Source: Variovorax paradoxus
GTDB lineage: Bacteria > Pseudomonadota > Gammaproteobacteria > Burkholderiales > Burkholderiaceae_C
NCBI RefSeq assembly: GCF_029919115.1
Contig: NZ_CP123990.1
Coordinates: 930,001 to 994,000 of the forward strand
Length of the DNA: 64,000 nt
Reading direction: 5' to 3'
Part shown: piece after piece, positions 53,567-63,435 of the stretch
Numbering within the stretch: the first letter of the stretch is position 1
Layout of the letters: each line of letters starts with the position of its first letter
Notes under the pieces: model-generated
What the model was told of the DNA's origin: nothing
The model's input: the letters and a program-made list of their open reading frames with translations, nothing else
Database searches by the model: none
Position numbers and translations under genes: made by a program

Positions 53567-55213
53567 ATGCAAGACTCCACCGTTTTCGCCACCGTCCATC
53601 AAGTCTTTGCGGCAACTGCCAAGCGCACGCCGCAGGCCGAGTTCTTGTTCACCGAGTCGGTGACCGCTGCCGCCTACGGCATTCCGGCCGGTGCCATCCG
53701 CTGGGGCGAGGCAGCCGCCGAGGTCGAGCGGCTTCGCACTGCCTACGCGAACGCCGGCTACGGCCATGGCCACCGCGTCGGCCTGCTGCTGGAGAACCGG
53801 CCCGCGTTTCTCTTCCACTGGTTCGCGCTCAACGCGCTGGGCGTGAGCGTGGTGCCGATCAATGCAGAGATGCGGTCGGCGGAACTGGTGTACCTGATCG
53901 GCCACAGCGAAATCGGCCTGGCGGTGACGCTGCCTGAGCGCGCGAATGATCTGCGCACAGCCGCTGCGCAAGCCGGCGTGCCCTTCGAGACCATGGGACC
54001 CGAAGACGCGGTGCCGAGCGCCAAGGTCGCCGCGCCGCGGTCGCACGAACCCATCGGCGCCGGCACCGAATGCGGCCTGCTCTACACGTCAGGCACAACT
54101 GGCCGACCCAAGGGTTGCATCCTGAGCAACGCCTACTTCCTCCGTGCGGGCGAGTGGTACGCGGCGCTCGATGGCGTCTGCAGCATCCGGCCCGATGCCG
54201 AGCGCGTCATCACCCCATTGCCGCTCAACCACATGAACGCGATGGCGTTCTCCACCATGGTGGTGCTGGTGGCAGGCGGCTGCCTGGTGCAGCTCGACCG
54301 GTTTCACCCGAGGACATGGCTTGCAAGCGCTCGCGAGAGCGGCGCGACCATCGTTCACTACCTGGGCGTGATGCCTGCGATGCTGCTGTCGGCCCCGCGA
54401 TCTGCCGCAGACCGCGACCATGCGATCCGCTGGGGCTTCGGCGCCGGTGTGGACCGAAAGAACCACGCACCCTTCGAGGAGCGCTTCGGCTTTCCGCTGG
54501 TGGAGGCGTGGGCCATGACCGAGACCGGCGCGGCCGCCTGCATCATGGCCAACCGCGAGCCGCGCTTGGTGGGCACGAGCTGCTTCGGCCGGCAGGAAAA
54601 CTTCGTGCAGATCCGCCTCGTGGGCGAGGACGGCAGCGACGTCGGTACCGACGCTCCGGGTGAACTGCTCGTGCGCTCGGCCGGAGACGACCCGAAACGC
54701 TACTTCTTCTCCGGCTACCTGAAAGACGACGAGGCCACGCGCGAAGCCTGGGCGGACGGCTGGTTCCACACCGGTGACCTCGTGCGCCGCGACGCCGAAG
54801 GAAACTTCTTCTTCGTCGACCGCAAGAAGAACGTGATCCGCCGCAGCGGCGAGAACATCTCCGCCGTCGAGGTCGAGAGCGTGCTCAACCAGCATCCGGC
54901 GGTGAAGACCTCCGCCGTGGCCGCAACGCCCGATGCGGTGCGCGGCGACGAGGTGCTGGCTTGCATCGTGATGCGCGAGGGCGCCGATGCCGCGCAGCGC
55001 GAGCAGATCGCCGCGAGCATCGTGCAGCACGCGCTCGCGCAGCTGGCCTACTACAAGGCGCCGGGCTACGTCGCCTTCGTCGACGCGCTGCCGCTCACGC
55101 CGTCGCAGAAGATCCAGCGCGGGCAGTTGCGAGAGATGGCGCAGTCGCTGCCGGGGCAGGGCCACTGCATCGACACCCGCTCGATGAAGAAAAGACAAGT
55201 GGGGCAGGCATGA
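53567..55213 (+). CDS. AMP-forming acyl-CoA ligase
   Basis: A 548-residue ANL-family enzyme activating a carboxylic acid with ATP and CoA. Motifs: P-loop YTSGTTGRPKGC, EAWAMTETG (A5), GWFHTGDLVRRDAEGNFFFVDRKK (A7-A8) and the catalytic lysine in PSQKIQRGQ. It resembles crotonobetaine/carnitine-CoA ligases. In the proposed route it makes the CoA thioester of dioxindole-3-acetate. It follows the beta subunit by seven bases and overlaps the thiolase-like gene by four. Confidence 0.87.
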   Translation: MQDSTVFATVHQVFAATAKRTPQAEFLFTESVTAAAYGIPAGAIRWGEAAAEVERLRTAYANAGYGHGHRVGLLLENRPAFLFHWFALNALGVSVVPINAEMRSAELVYLIGHSEIGLAVTLPERANDLRTAAAQAGVPFETMGPEDAVPSAKVAAPRSHEPIGAGTECGLLYTSGTTGRPKGCILSNAYFLRAGEWYAALDGVCSIRPDAERVITPLPLNHMNAMAFSTMVVLVAGGCLVQLDRFHPRTWLASARESGATIVHYLGVMPAMLLSAPRSAADRDHAIRWGFGAGVDRKNHAPFEERFGFPLVEAWAMTETGAAACIMANREPRLVGTSCFGRQENFVQIRLVGEDGSDVGTDAPGELLVRSAGDDPKRYFFSGYLKDDEATREAWADGWFHTGDLVRRDAEGNFFFVDRKKNVIRRSGENISAVEVESVLNQHPAVKTSAVAATPDAVRGDEVLACIVMREGADAAQREQIAASIVQHALAQLAYYKAPGYVAFVDALPLTPSQKIQRGQLREMAQSLPGQGHCIDTRSMKKRQVGQA

Positions 55214-56382
55214 CCAGGCAACGGCTCTCCTACGAAGGCGTTGCGGTCGCCGTGCCCATCACGGTGCCCTACGTGCGTTATTCCACCCGCACCGCGCACT
55301 GGTTCATCGGCCAGGCCATCGAGGCGCTGGTCGAATCCAGCGGCGTTGCCAAGGAACAGATCGACGGCCTGTGCCTCAGCAGCTTCTCGCTCGCGCCCGA
55401 CACGGCCGTGGGCGTCACTCAGCACTTGGGGCTTTCGCCGCGCTGGCTCGACCACGTGCCCACCGGCGGTGCCTCGGGCGTGATGTGCCTGCGCCGCGCC
55501 GCGCGCGCCGTGCAGGCGGGCGATGCCGACATCGTCGCCTGCGTGGGCGCCGACACCAACCATGTCGACTCCTTCCGCCAGACGCTCGGCAGCTTCAGCA
55601 ACTTTGCGCGCGATGCGAGCTACCCCTACGGCTCGGGCGGACCGAACTCGATCTTCGCGTTCATCACCGCCAACTACATGCGCACCTACGGCGCCAGGCG
55701 CGAAGACTTCGGCCGCATCTGCGTGGACCAGCGCACCAATGCGCTCGGCAATCCGAATGCGATGTTCAAGAAGGCGCTGACGCTGGACGAATACATGGCT
55801 GCGCGGCCGATCTCCGACCCCATCCACCTCTTCGACTGCGTGATGCCCTGCGCCGGCGCCGACGCCTTCCTGGTGATGAGCGAGGAGCGCGCGCGCGACC
55901 TGGGCCTGCCGCACGCGGTGATCCGCGGCGCCATCGAGCGCCATAACGCCTATGCCGAAGACCCGGTGATGGTGCAGGGCGGCTGGCGCATGGACCGCGA
56001 CGACCTGTATGCACAGGCCGGCGTCCAGCCCGCACAACTCGACTTCGTGCAGACCTACGACGACTACCCCGTCATCGTGATGATGCAGTTCGAAGACCTG
56101 GGCTTCTGCGAGAAGGGTGAGGGCCCCGCCTTCGTGCAGGCCCACACGATGACTTTCGACGGCAGCTTTCCGAACAACACGAGCGGTGGGCAGCTTTCAG
56201 CCGGGCAGGCCGGCGCGGCAGGCGGTTTCCTCGGCATGGTCGAGGCGATCCGCCAGCTGACCGGCCAAGCCGGCAAGCGCGCGGTACCCGACGCGCAGCT
56301 GGGCCTCGTTGCGGGCTTCGGCATGGTGACCTACGACCGATGCCTGTGCACAGGCGCGGTCATCCTGGGGAGACCCGCATGA
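55210..56382 (+). CDS. Thiolase-fold protein without nucleophilic Cys (probable Ltp2-like retro-aldolase)
   Basis: A 390-residue member of the SCP2/lipid-transfer thiolase branch. The position of the acylated Cys reads PTGGASGVMCL, so residue 87 is Gly; C93 is six residues later and not equivalent. The C-terminal GHPxG motif reads SAGQAGAAGG, with Gln333 in place of His. Claisen thiolysis is thus unlikely. Ltp2-type aldolases have the same losses, use tyrosines (here YDDYP at 283-287) and need a DUF35 partner, which is the next gene. I infer retro-aldol cleavage of a tertiary beta-hydroxyacyl-CoA, releasing acetyl-CoA and isatin. Confidence 0.8.
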   Translation: MTRQRLSYEGVAVAVPITVPYVRYSTRTAHWFIGQAIEALVESSGVAKEQIDGLCLSSFSLAPDTAVGVTQHLGLSPRWLDHVPTGGASGVMCLRRAARAVQAGDADIVACVGADTNHVDSFRQTLGSFSNFARDASYPYGSGGPNSIFAFITANYMRTYGARREDFGRICVDQRTNALGNPNAMFKKALTLDEYMAARPISDPIHLFDCVMPCAGADAFLVMSEERARDLGLPHAVIRGAIERHNAYAEDPVMVQGGWRMDRDDLYAQAGVQPAQLDFVQTYDDYPVIVMMQFEDLGFCEKGEGPAFVQAHTMTFDGSFPNNTSGGQLSAGQAGAAGGFLGMVEAIRQLTGQAGKRAVPDAQLGLVAGFGMVTYDRCLCTGAVILGRPA

Positions 56383-57632
56383 CGATGCCTTTGATGCGCC
56401 CCCCGCGCAAGAACCCGGTGCTGCGCACACGGCAGATGAACCTGCCGCCCGGCGCGCGCGGCCGCGTGGCGCTCGGCCTCACGGCGGCCGCAGCCGAAGG
56501 CCGCTTCGAGCTGCAGACCTGCGAAGACTGCGGCACCGTGCAGTACCCGCCGCGCGAGGTCTGCCACAAGTGCCTCTCCGCCGCGCTGCGCTGGCGCACG
56601 CAGAGCGGCGAGGGCGAACTGCTCGGCAGCACCACGCTGCACCACAGCAACGACCTGTTCTTCCGCGAGCGGTTGCCCTGGCGGCTGGGCCTGGTGCACC
56701 TGGATGCCGGCCCGACGCTCATGGTCCACCTGCATGGGGAGGTCGGCGATGCGCCCCAGCGCGTCCGTGTCGGCGCCCGGCTCGACCGCGCAGGCCAGGC
56801 CGTTCTCATTGGTTTTCCGAATGAAGGGAGTCCCCACATGGCCGACGACAAGATGCTGCGCGAGATGACCAGCGACCCGAAGTTCCGCAAGGTGCTGGTG
56901 ACCGACGGCAAGACCGAAACCGGCCAGGCCATCGTGCGTGCGCTGGTGAAGGCCGGTGCCGACATCGTCTGGGTCGGCCACGCCGAGCCGTGGAAAAAGG
57001 TGGGCGACGGGCTCGACGACATCTCGGCTCTGCCGCAGGTCACGCTCGTGCCGCTCGACCTCACCAACGGCCGCCAGGTGACCGAGCTTGCAGGCTCCAT
57101 CGGCGGCAAGGTCGACATCGTGATCAACAACGCCGAGGTGCACCGCACCTTCGGCATCGGCGCGCGCCGCGGCACCGATGTGGCCAAGGCCGAGATGGAC
57201 ATCAACTACTTCGGCCTGCTGCGCCTCGCGCAAGAGTTCGGCCCTGCGCTCAAGGGCCGCTCGGCCGACGGTGCAACGGGCGCGACCGCATGGGTCAACC
57301 TGCTGTCGATCTACGCGCTCAGCAACTTCCCGCCGCACGGCACCTTCAGCGCCTCGAAGGCTGCGGCGCACTCGCTTGCGCAGTGCCTGCGCGCAGAGAT
57401 GCGCCCCGCCGGCATCCGCGTGATCAACGTGTTCCCCGGCCCCATCGACGACGAATGGAACCAGCACACCCCGCCGCCCAAGCTGGCGCCCACCGCGCTG
57501 GCCAACGCCATCGTCAAGGCGCTGCGCGATGGGGTCGAAGACGTGTACCCCGGCGACGTGGCACAGGAGTGGCTGGAGCGCTGGCGCGACAACCCCAAGG
57601 TGCTCGAACGCGAACTCGCGGCGGGCGGCTGA
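56379..57632 (+). CDS. DUF35 (zinc-ribbon/OB-fold) protein fused to a degenerate short-chain dehydrogenase
   Basis: Residues 1-145 are a complete DUF35 partner: zinc ribbon C48-x2-C51...C62-x2-C65 (TCEDCGTVQYPPREVCHKC) and an OB fold. Residues about 154-417 are an SDR. Its cofactor loop reads TDGKTETGQA instead of TGxxxGxG and its active site reads FSASK (F323) in place of YxxxK, so it is probably not a dehydrogenase. An internal GGGAG (56826-56830) seven bases before an in-frame ATG (56838) exactly at the domain junction suggests two former genes, or a second translation start. It overlaps the thiolase gene by four bases. Confidence 0.8.
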   Translation: MTMPLMRPPRKNPVLRTRQMNLPPGARGRVALGLTAAAAEGRFELQTCEDCGTVQYPPREVCHKCLSAALRWRTQSGEGELLGSTTLHHSNDLFFRERLPWRLGLVHLDAGPTLMVHLHGEVGDAPQRVRVGARLDRAGQAVLIGFPNEGSPHMADDKMLREMTSDPKFRKVLVTDGKTETGQAIVRALVKAGADIVWVGHAEPWKKVGDGLDDISALPQVTLVPLDLTNGRQVTELAGSIGGKVDIVINNAEVHRTFGIGARRGTDVAKAEMDINYFGLLRLAQEFGPALKGRSADGATGATAWVNLLSIYALSNFPPHGTFSASKAAAHSLAQCLRAEMRPAGIRVINVFPGPIDDEWNQHTPPPKLAPTALANAIVKALRDGVEDVYPGDVAQEWLERWRDNPKVLERELAAGG

Positions 57633-57648
57633 GAACAGGAGCCACACA

Positions 57649-58457
<809 letters not shown>

Positions 58458-58461
<4 letters not shown>

Positions 58462-59183
58462 CGCCGAAGGTCGCAGCGGTTACCGGCGGCAGCGCCGGCA
58501 TCGGCAAGGCGATCTGCGAAGACCTGCTCGCGCAGGGCTACGAAGTGGTCTCGCTCGCGCGCCGCAAGGCCGAGATCGATCACCCGAAGCTGCACAGCAT
58601 CGAGGTCGACCTGGGCGATCGGGCGGCGACGGGCGGGGCGGTGCGCGAGCTGGTCGCGCGCTTCGAACCGACCACCATCGTGCACAACGCCGGCGTGATC
58701 CGCGCCGCGCTTCTGCCTGAGGTGAAGCTGGACGATCTCGATGCGCTCGTCGACCTGCACCTGGGCTGTGCGATCCAGCTCGTGCAAGGTGCATTGCCCG
58801 CGATGCGTGCACAGCGCTTCGGCCGCGTGGTGCTGCTCTCGTCTCGCGCGGCGTTGGGCCTGGCCACCCGCACCAGCTATTCCGCGACCAAGGCCGGCAT
58901 GCTGGGCATGGCACGCACCTGGGCGCTCGAGCTCGCGGCGGACGGCATCACGGTGAACGTGGTCGCGCCCGGTCCTATCCGCACCGACATGTTCTACGAC
59001 GTGGTCGAGGCCGGCAGCGAGAAGGAACGCGCGCTCGCGGCCTCAGTGCCCGTCAAGCGCCTCGGCGAATCGGCCGACGTGGCACGCGCCGTGCGTTTCT
59101 TCGCCGCGCCCGAGAACAGCTTTGTCACCGGGCAGGTCTTGTACGTCTGCGGCGGCACCAGCGTCGGCAGCCTTGCCCTCTAG
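58458..59183 (+). CDS. SDR-family oxidoreductase
   Basis: A 241-residue classical short-chain dehydrogenase with intact TGGSAGIGKAI, NAG and the catalytic Ser with YSATK, ending in the usual GQVLYVCGG. The RRK after the second strand suggests NADP preference. It overlaps the cyclase gene by four bases. A reductive or oxidative step on a dioxindole or isatin intermediate is possible; the exact step is unknown. Last enzyme gene before the binding-protein genes; a 46-base gap follows. Confidence 0.84.
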
Positions 59184-59229
59184 TTTTTCAGCGTTCGTTT
59201 CGTCACTCATAACACCCTGGAGCACCGCC

Positions 59230-60396
59230 ATGAAAGTCCTGAACCGAATTCGCACCCTTGCGGCCATTGCCGCGGGCCTCGGCGCACTCAGCGCCGCCAG
59301 CGCATGGGCCGCAGATCTCAAGGTCGGCTTCATCACGTCGCTTTCGGGGCCGGTGTCGTCGCTCGGCATTCCCTATGAAAAGGGCATGAAGGCCGCGCTC
59401 GCCTACAAGGCCGACCTCGGCGGCCGCAAGATCCAGCTGGTGCAGCTGGACGATGCGTCCGACCCGACGACGGCCGCGCGCAACGCCCGCAAGATGATCG
59501 ACGAGGACAAGGTCGACGTCATCATCGGCACCGCGGGCTCTCCGGGCGCACTGGCCATTGCCGGCGTGGCGCGTGAAACGAAGACGCCGCTGATCTCCAT
59601 CGCCAACGCCAACCTGCCAGGCGAAGAGGGCGCATGGATGGTCACGCTGCCGCAGCCCGCGCCGTTGATGGTGAGCGCGGTGGTCGAGCGCATGAAGAAG
59701 TCGGGCGTGAAGACGGTGGGCTACATCGGCTTTTCGGACGCGTGGGGCGACCTTGTGTACGGCGCGTTGCAAAAGAGCGCGGAGCCGGCCGGCATCAAGA
59801 TCGTGTCGAACGAGCGCTATGCGCGTGGCGATTCGTCGGTGACCGGCCAGGTGCTGAAGATCGTCGCGCTGCGCCCCGATGCGGTGATTACCGGAACCTC
59901 GGGCACGCCCGGCGCGCTGCCCTACCTGGCACTCGCGGAGCGCGGCTACAAGGGCCAGATCTACGGCATGCACGCGCTGATCAACCCCGACTTCGTGCGT
60001 GTGGGCGGTGCGTCGGTCGAGGGCTTGCTGGCCCCCACCGGGCCGGTGATCGTGGCGGAGCAGTTGCCCAGCGAGAACCCGATCCGCAAGGTGTCGATGG
60101 ACTTCCGCGCGGCCTACCAGAAGGCCAACGGCGCACCGCCGACCGATGCCTTCTCTGCCTACACCTTCGATGCATGGCTGCTGTACCTCGACGCGGCGCA
60201 ACGTGCACTTGCCACCAAGGCGGAGCCGGGCACGCCGCAGTTTCGCGAAGCGCTGCGCGACGCCATCGTGAGCACCAAGGAGCTGGTGGGCACGCACTCG
60301 GTCTACAACTTCAAGCCGAACGACCGCTATGGCTCCGATGAGCGTTCACGTGTTGTCGTGAAGCTCGAGAAGGGCCAGTGGAAGCTGGTTCCCTGA
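59230..60396 (+). CDS. ABC-type periplasmic substrate-binding protein 1 (LivK-like)
   Basis: A 388-residue exported binding protein of the branched-chain amino acid type I family. Signal peptide ends at ASAWA near residue 27, then ADLKVGFITSLSGPVSSLG. Members of this family also bind aromatic acids in catabolic clusters. TGGAG precedes the ATG. No permease or ATPase gene is in the window, so those subunits should lie beyond the right end. Confidence 0.87.
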   Translation: MKVLNRIRTLAAIAAGLGALSAASAWAADLKVGFITSLSGPVSSLGIPYEKGMKAALAYKADLGGRKIQLVQLDDASDPTTAARNARKMIDEDKVDVIIGTAGSPGALAIAGVARETKTPLISIANANLPGEEGAWMVTLPQPAPLMVSAVVERMKKSGVKTVGYIGFSDAWGDLVYGALQKSAEPAGIKIVSNERYARGDSSVTGQVLKIVALRPDAVITGTSGTPGALPYLALAERGYKGQIYGMHALINPDFVRVGGASVEGLLAPTGPVIVAEQLPSENPIRKVSMDFRAAYQKANGAPPTDAFSAYTFDAWLLYLDAAQRALATKAEPGTPQFREALRDAIVSTKELVGTHSVYNFKPNDRYGSDERSRVVVKLEKGQWKLVP

Positions 60397-60445
60397 GATG
60401 AGGCCTTGTTTTTCCCACGAAGCAACGCAAGCCGGAGCAACCAAG

Positions 60446-61591
60446 ATGAAACAGAACCTAGTTCGAGTCCTCGGCCTCGCCACAGTCGCAATGGCAGCCG
60501 CGCAAGCCATGGCAGCCGACCTGAAGATCGGCTTCATCAGCTCGCTTTCAGGTCCTGTCGCGGCGCTGGGCGTGCCGTACGAAAAGGGCATACGCGCAGC
60601 CATTGCAGAGCATCCGGAAATCGGCGGCCGCAAGGTCCAGCTCATCGTGCTCGACGATGCCTCCGACCCCACGACCGCGGGGCGCAACGCACGCAAGCTC
60701 GTGACTGAAGACAAGGTCGACGTGCTCATCGGCACATCCGGCGTGCCGGGCGCAATGGCCATTGCCTCCGTGGCGCGCGAACTCAACACGCCGCTCATCT
60801 CGCCCACGCCCGTGACCATTGCCGGCCCCGAGGGCGCGTGGACCGTGACCGTGTCGCAGCCGTTCCCGCTCATGGTCGCGGGCGTGGTGGAGCGCATGCA
60901 GAAGTCTGGCGTGAAAACGGTGGCCTTCATCGGCTTTTCCGATGCGCTCGGCGACCTGGCCTACGACTCGCTTGTGAAGAGCGCCGACAAGGCCGGTATC
61001 AAGGTGGTGGCCAACGAGCGCTATGCGCGCAGCGATTCCTCGGTGGCAGGGCAAGTGCTGAAGATCGTCGCGGCCCGACCCGATGCCGTGTTCGCGGGCA
61101 ACTCCGGCACGCCCGGTGCGCTGCCCTACATCGCGCTTGCCGATCGCGGCTACAAGGGCAAGATCTACGGCACGCACGGGCTTATCAATGCCGACTTCGT
61201 ACGCGTGGGCGGCGCCTCCATCGAAGGCCTGCAGGTGCCGAGCGGCCCGGTGCTCGTGGCCGACCAGCTGCCTGACAGCAATCCCATCAAGAAGGTGTCG
61301 ATGGGCTTTCGCAACGCCTACCACAAGGTGAACGGTGCGGTGCCTACCGATGCTTTCTCCTCGTACACCTACGACGCCTACCTGCTGCTGGCCGATGCCG
61401 CCTCGCGCACCAAGGGCGAGCCGGGCACGCCGCAGTACCGCACGGCTCTGCGCGACGCCATCGTGAGTACGAAGGAGCTGGTGGGCACGCATGGCATCTA
61501 CACCTTCAAGCCGGACGACCGCTATGGCTCCGACCAGCGCGGCGTGGTGATCGTGCAGATGAACAAGGGCCAGTGGAAGCTGGTTCCCTGA
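60446..61591 (+). CDS. ABC-type periplasmic substrate-binding protein 2 (LivK-like)
   Basis: A 381-residue paralogue of the preceding binding protein, with signal peptide cleavage expected after AQAMA near residue 24 and the same body (DLKIGFISSLSGPVAALG, DDASDPTTAGRNARKLV). It ends in the same GQWKLVP. Start set at 60446 after CCGGAG; the frame extends upstream without a signal. Tandem duplication with divergence suggests a different ligand range among auxins or products. Confidence 0.87.
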   Translation: MKQNLVRVLGLATVAMAAAQAMAADLKIGFISSLSGPVAALGVPYEKGIRAAIAEHPEIGGRKVQLIVLDDASDPTTAGRNARKLVTEDKVDVLIGTSGVPGAMAIASVARELNTPLISPTPVTIAGPEGAWTVTVSQPFPLMVAGVVERMQKSGVKTVAFIGFSDALGDLAYDSLVKSADKAGIKVVANERYARSDSSVAGQVLKIVAARPDAVFAGNSGTPGALPYIALADRGYKGKIYGTHGLINADFVRVGGASIEGLQVPSGPVLVADQLPDSNPIKKVSMGFRNAYHKVNGAVPTDAFSSYTYDAYLLLADAASRTKGEPGTPQYRTALRDAIVSTKELVGTHGIYTFKPDDRYGSDQRGVVIVQMNKGQWKLVP

Positions 61592-61612
61592 TAGAAAAAC
61601 CGAGCGCCGCCG

Positions 61613-62932
61613 ATGACCAGCTACCGCCATCATCCCGACCGCATTGCCGCCCTGGTGCAGGACGACCGCGTTCACCGCGACCTGTACCTGAGCGAGGAGA
61701 TCTTTGCGCTCGAGCAGGAGCGCCTGTTCGCGAACACCTGGGTCTTTCTCGGCCATGCGAGCCAGGTGCCGGAGGCGGGCGATTTCGTGACGCAGGAGGT
61801 CGCAGGCCGGCCGCTTCTTATGGTGCGGCAGCCCGACGGCGCGGTGCATGTCATGTACAACCGCTGCGCGCACAAGGGCACGCAGCTGGTCACGGATGAA
61901 TGCGGCAACACTGGCCGCTTCTTCCGCTGTCCCTACCACGCATGGACCTACAAGCTCGACGGCGCGCCGCTCGGCCTGCCTCTGAAGAACGGCTACGAGG
62001 GAACCCAGCTCAAGGCTTGCGAATCGGGGCAGGGGCTGTCGGTGGTGAAGCACGTGAAGGTGTACCGCGACTTCGTCTTCGTGCGCCTCTCCGAGGCCGG
62101 CCTCTCATTCGAAGATTACTTCGGCGAGGTGCTCGGCGCCATCGACAACATGGTCGACCGCTCGCCGGAAGGCAAGCTCACCGTCGGCGGCGGCGTGCTG
62201 CGCAACATCGTCCATTGCAACTGGAAGATGTACCTCGAGAACATCAACGACACGGTGCATCCGATGTCCACGCACGAGTCGGCCACCAAGGCGGCCGAGG
62301 CGCTGTGGGAAGGCCACGCGCCCACCGATCCCAAGCCCATGGCGATGGAGCAGATCCTCCCCTTCGGTTCGGGCTACGAATTCTTCGACAAGATGGGTGG
62401 CCGCGTGTTCGCCAACGGGCACAGCGTGCTGGGAGTGAACTTCAGCATTCACTCCAACTACGCGCAGTTGCCTGAGTACGAAGCAGCGATGCAGGCCGCG
62501 CACGGCGCCGAGCGCGCGGCCGACATCCTGCAGCGCTCGCCACAGAACTCGGTCCTGTATCCGAGCCTTTCGGTGAAGGGCTCTCCGCAAGCTATTCGTG
62601 TGATCCGTCCGTTGGCCGCTGATCGCACGCTGATCGAAGCCTGGAGCTTCCGCGCAGCGGGCGCGCCGGCGCTGCTCTTCGAGCGGGCGATGAGCTACAA
62701 CCGGCTCGTTTTCTCGCCGATGTCGGTGGTGGCGCACGACGACGTGCACCTGTTCGAAAGCATCCAGCAGGGGCTGCGCGCCGGCGGAAACGAGTGGGTG
62801 AGCCTGCACCGCAACTTCGACGCGGCCGAGCTCGCGCAAGCCACCATCACCACCAACGGCACCAACGAGCTGCTCATGCGCAACCAGTTCCGCGCCTGGG
62901 CGAAGGCGATGGCTTCGGAGGTGGCAGCATGA
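61613..62932 (+). CDS. Rieske aromatic-ring-hydroxylating oxygenase, alpha subunit (second copy)
   Basis: A 439-residue paralogue of the alpha subunit at 51758, collinear through nearly the whole length, with the same ligand numbering: Rieske C85, H87, C106, H109; iron site Asp213, His216, His221 (ENINDTVHPMSTHE). It must share a reductase with the first copy because none is adjacent. The differing pocket residues around 200-300 could adapt it to another indole (for example a chlorinated or hydroxylated auxin or an intermediate). Confidence 0.87.
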   Translation: MTSYRHHPDRIAALVQDDRVHRDLYLSEEIFALEQERLFANTWVFLGHASQVPEAGDFVTQEVAGRPLLMVRQPDGAVHVMYNRCAHKGTQLVTDECGNTGRFFRCPYHAWTYKLDGAPLGLPLKNGYEGTQLKACESGQGLSVVKHVKVYRDFVFVRLSEAGLSFEDYFGEVLGAIDNMVDRSPEGKLTVGGGVLRNIVHCNWKMYLENINDTVHPMSTHESATKAAEALWEGHAPTDPKPMAMEQILPFGSGYEFFDKMGGRVFANGHSVLGVNFSIHSNYAQLPEYEAAMQAAHGAERAADILQRSPQNSVLYPSLSVKGSPQAIRVIRPLAADRTLIEAWSFRAAGAPALLFERAMSYNRLVFSPMSVVAHDDVHLFESIQQGLRAGGNEWVSLHRNFDAAELAQATITTNGTNELLMRNQFRAWAKAMASEVAA

Positions 62933-63396
62933 CCGGCGATCCGCGCGATTTTGTCGCCCATGAGGCCGCATTGCTCGACGAACGGCGCTTCGACGACTGG
63001 CTGGCGCTCTTTGCCGACGACGGCCACTACTGGGTTCCATTGCTTGGCGCCGCGCAGGCCGATCCGTTCTCCCACAACTCGCTGGCCTACGAAGACCGGC
63101 TGCTGCTGCAGCTGCGTGTGGACCGGCTGAAGAATCCGCGCGCCCATTCGCAGCACCCCGCAAGCCACAGCCAGCATGTGCTCCAGCCCTCGCGCATCGA
63201 GAGCGAGACCGGCGACGAGGTGCGTCTTCGCACGCCGTTCCTCTACGTCGAGGCGCGCGGCGAATCCCAGATCTTGCTGAGCGGCACGACCCGCCACCAC
63301 CTGGCGCGGACGCCCTCGGGCTGGCGCATCCGCGAGAAGCGCGTCGACCTGCTCAACGCTGCGCGCGCTCTGCCCGCCATTCAGTTGTTCATCTGA
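62929..63396 (+). CDS. Rieske oxygenase beta subunit (second copy)
   Basis: A 155-residue SnoaL-like subunit pairing with the alpha above; it has LLDERRFDDWLALFADDGHYWVP and ends in AARALPAIQLFI like the first copy. ATGA overlap with the alpha gene. It is less similar to the first beta than the alphas are to each other, as far as I can judge by eye. Confidence 0.85.
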   Translation: MTGDPRDFVAHEAALLDERRFDDWLALFADDGHYWVPLLGAAQADPFSHNSLAYEDRLLLQLRVDRLKNPRAHSQHPASHSQHVLQPSRIESETGDEVRLRTPFLYVEARGESQILLSGTTRHHLARTPSGWRIREKRVDLLNAARALPAIQLFI

Positions 63397-63435
63397 GTTT
63401 CCGTTCCTTCCATTCTTTCTCACTGGAGCTACGAC

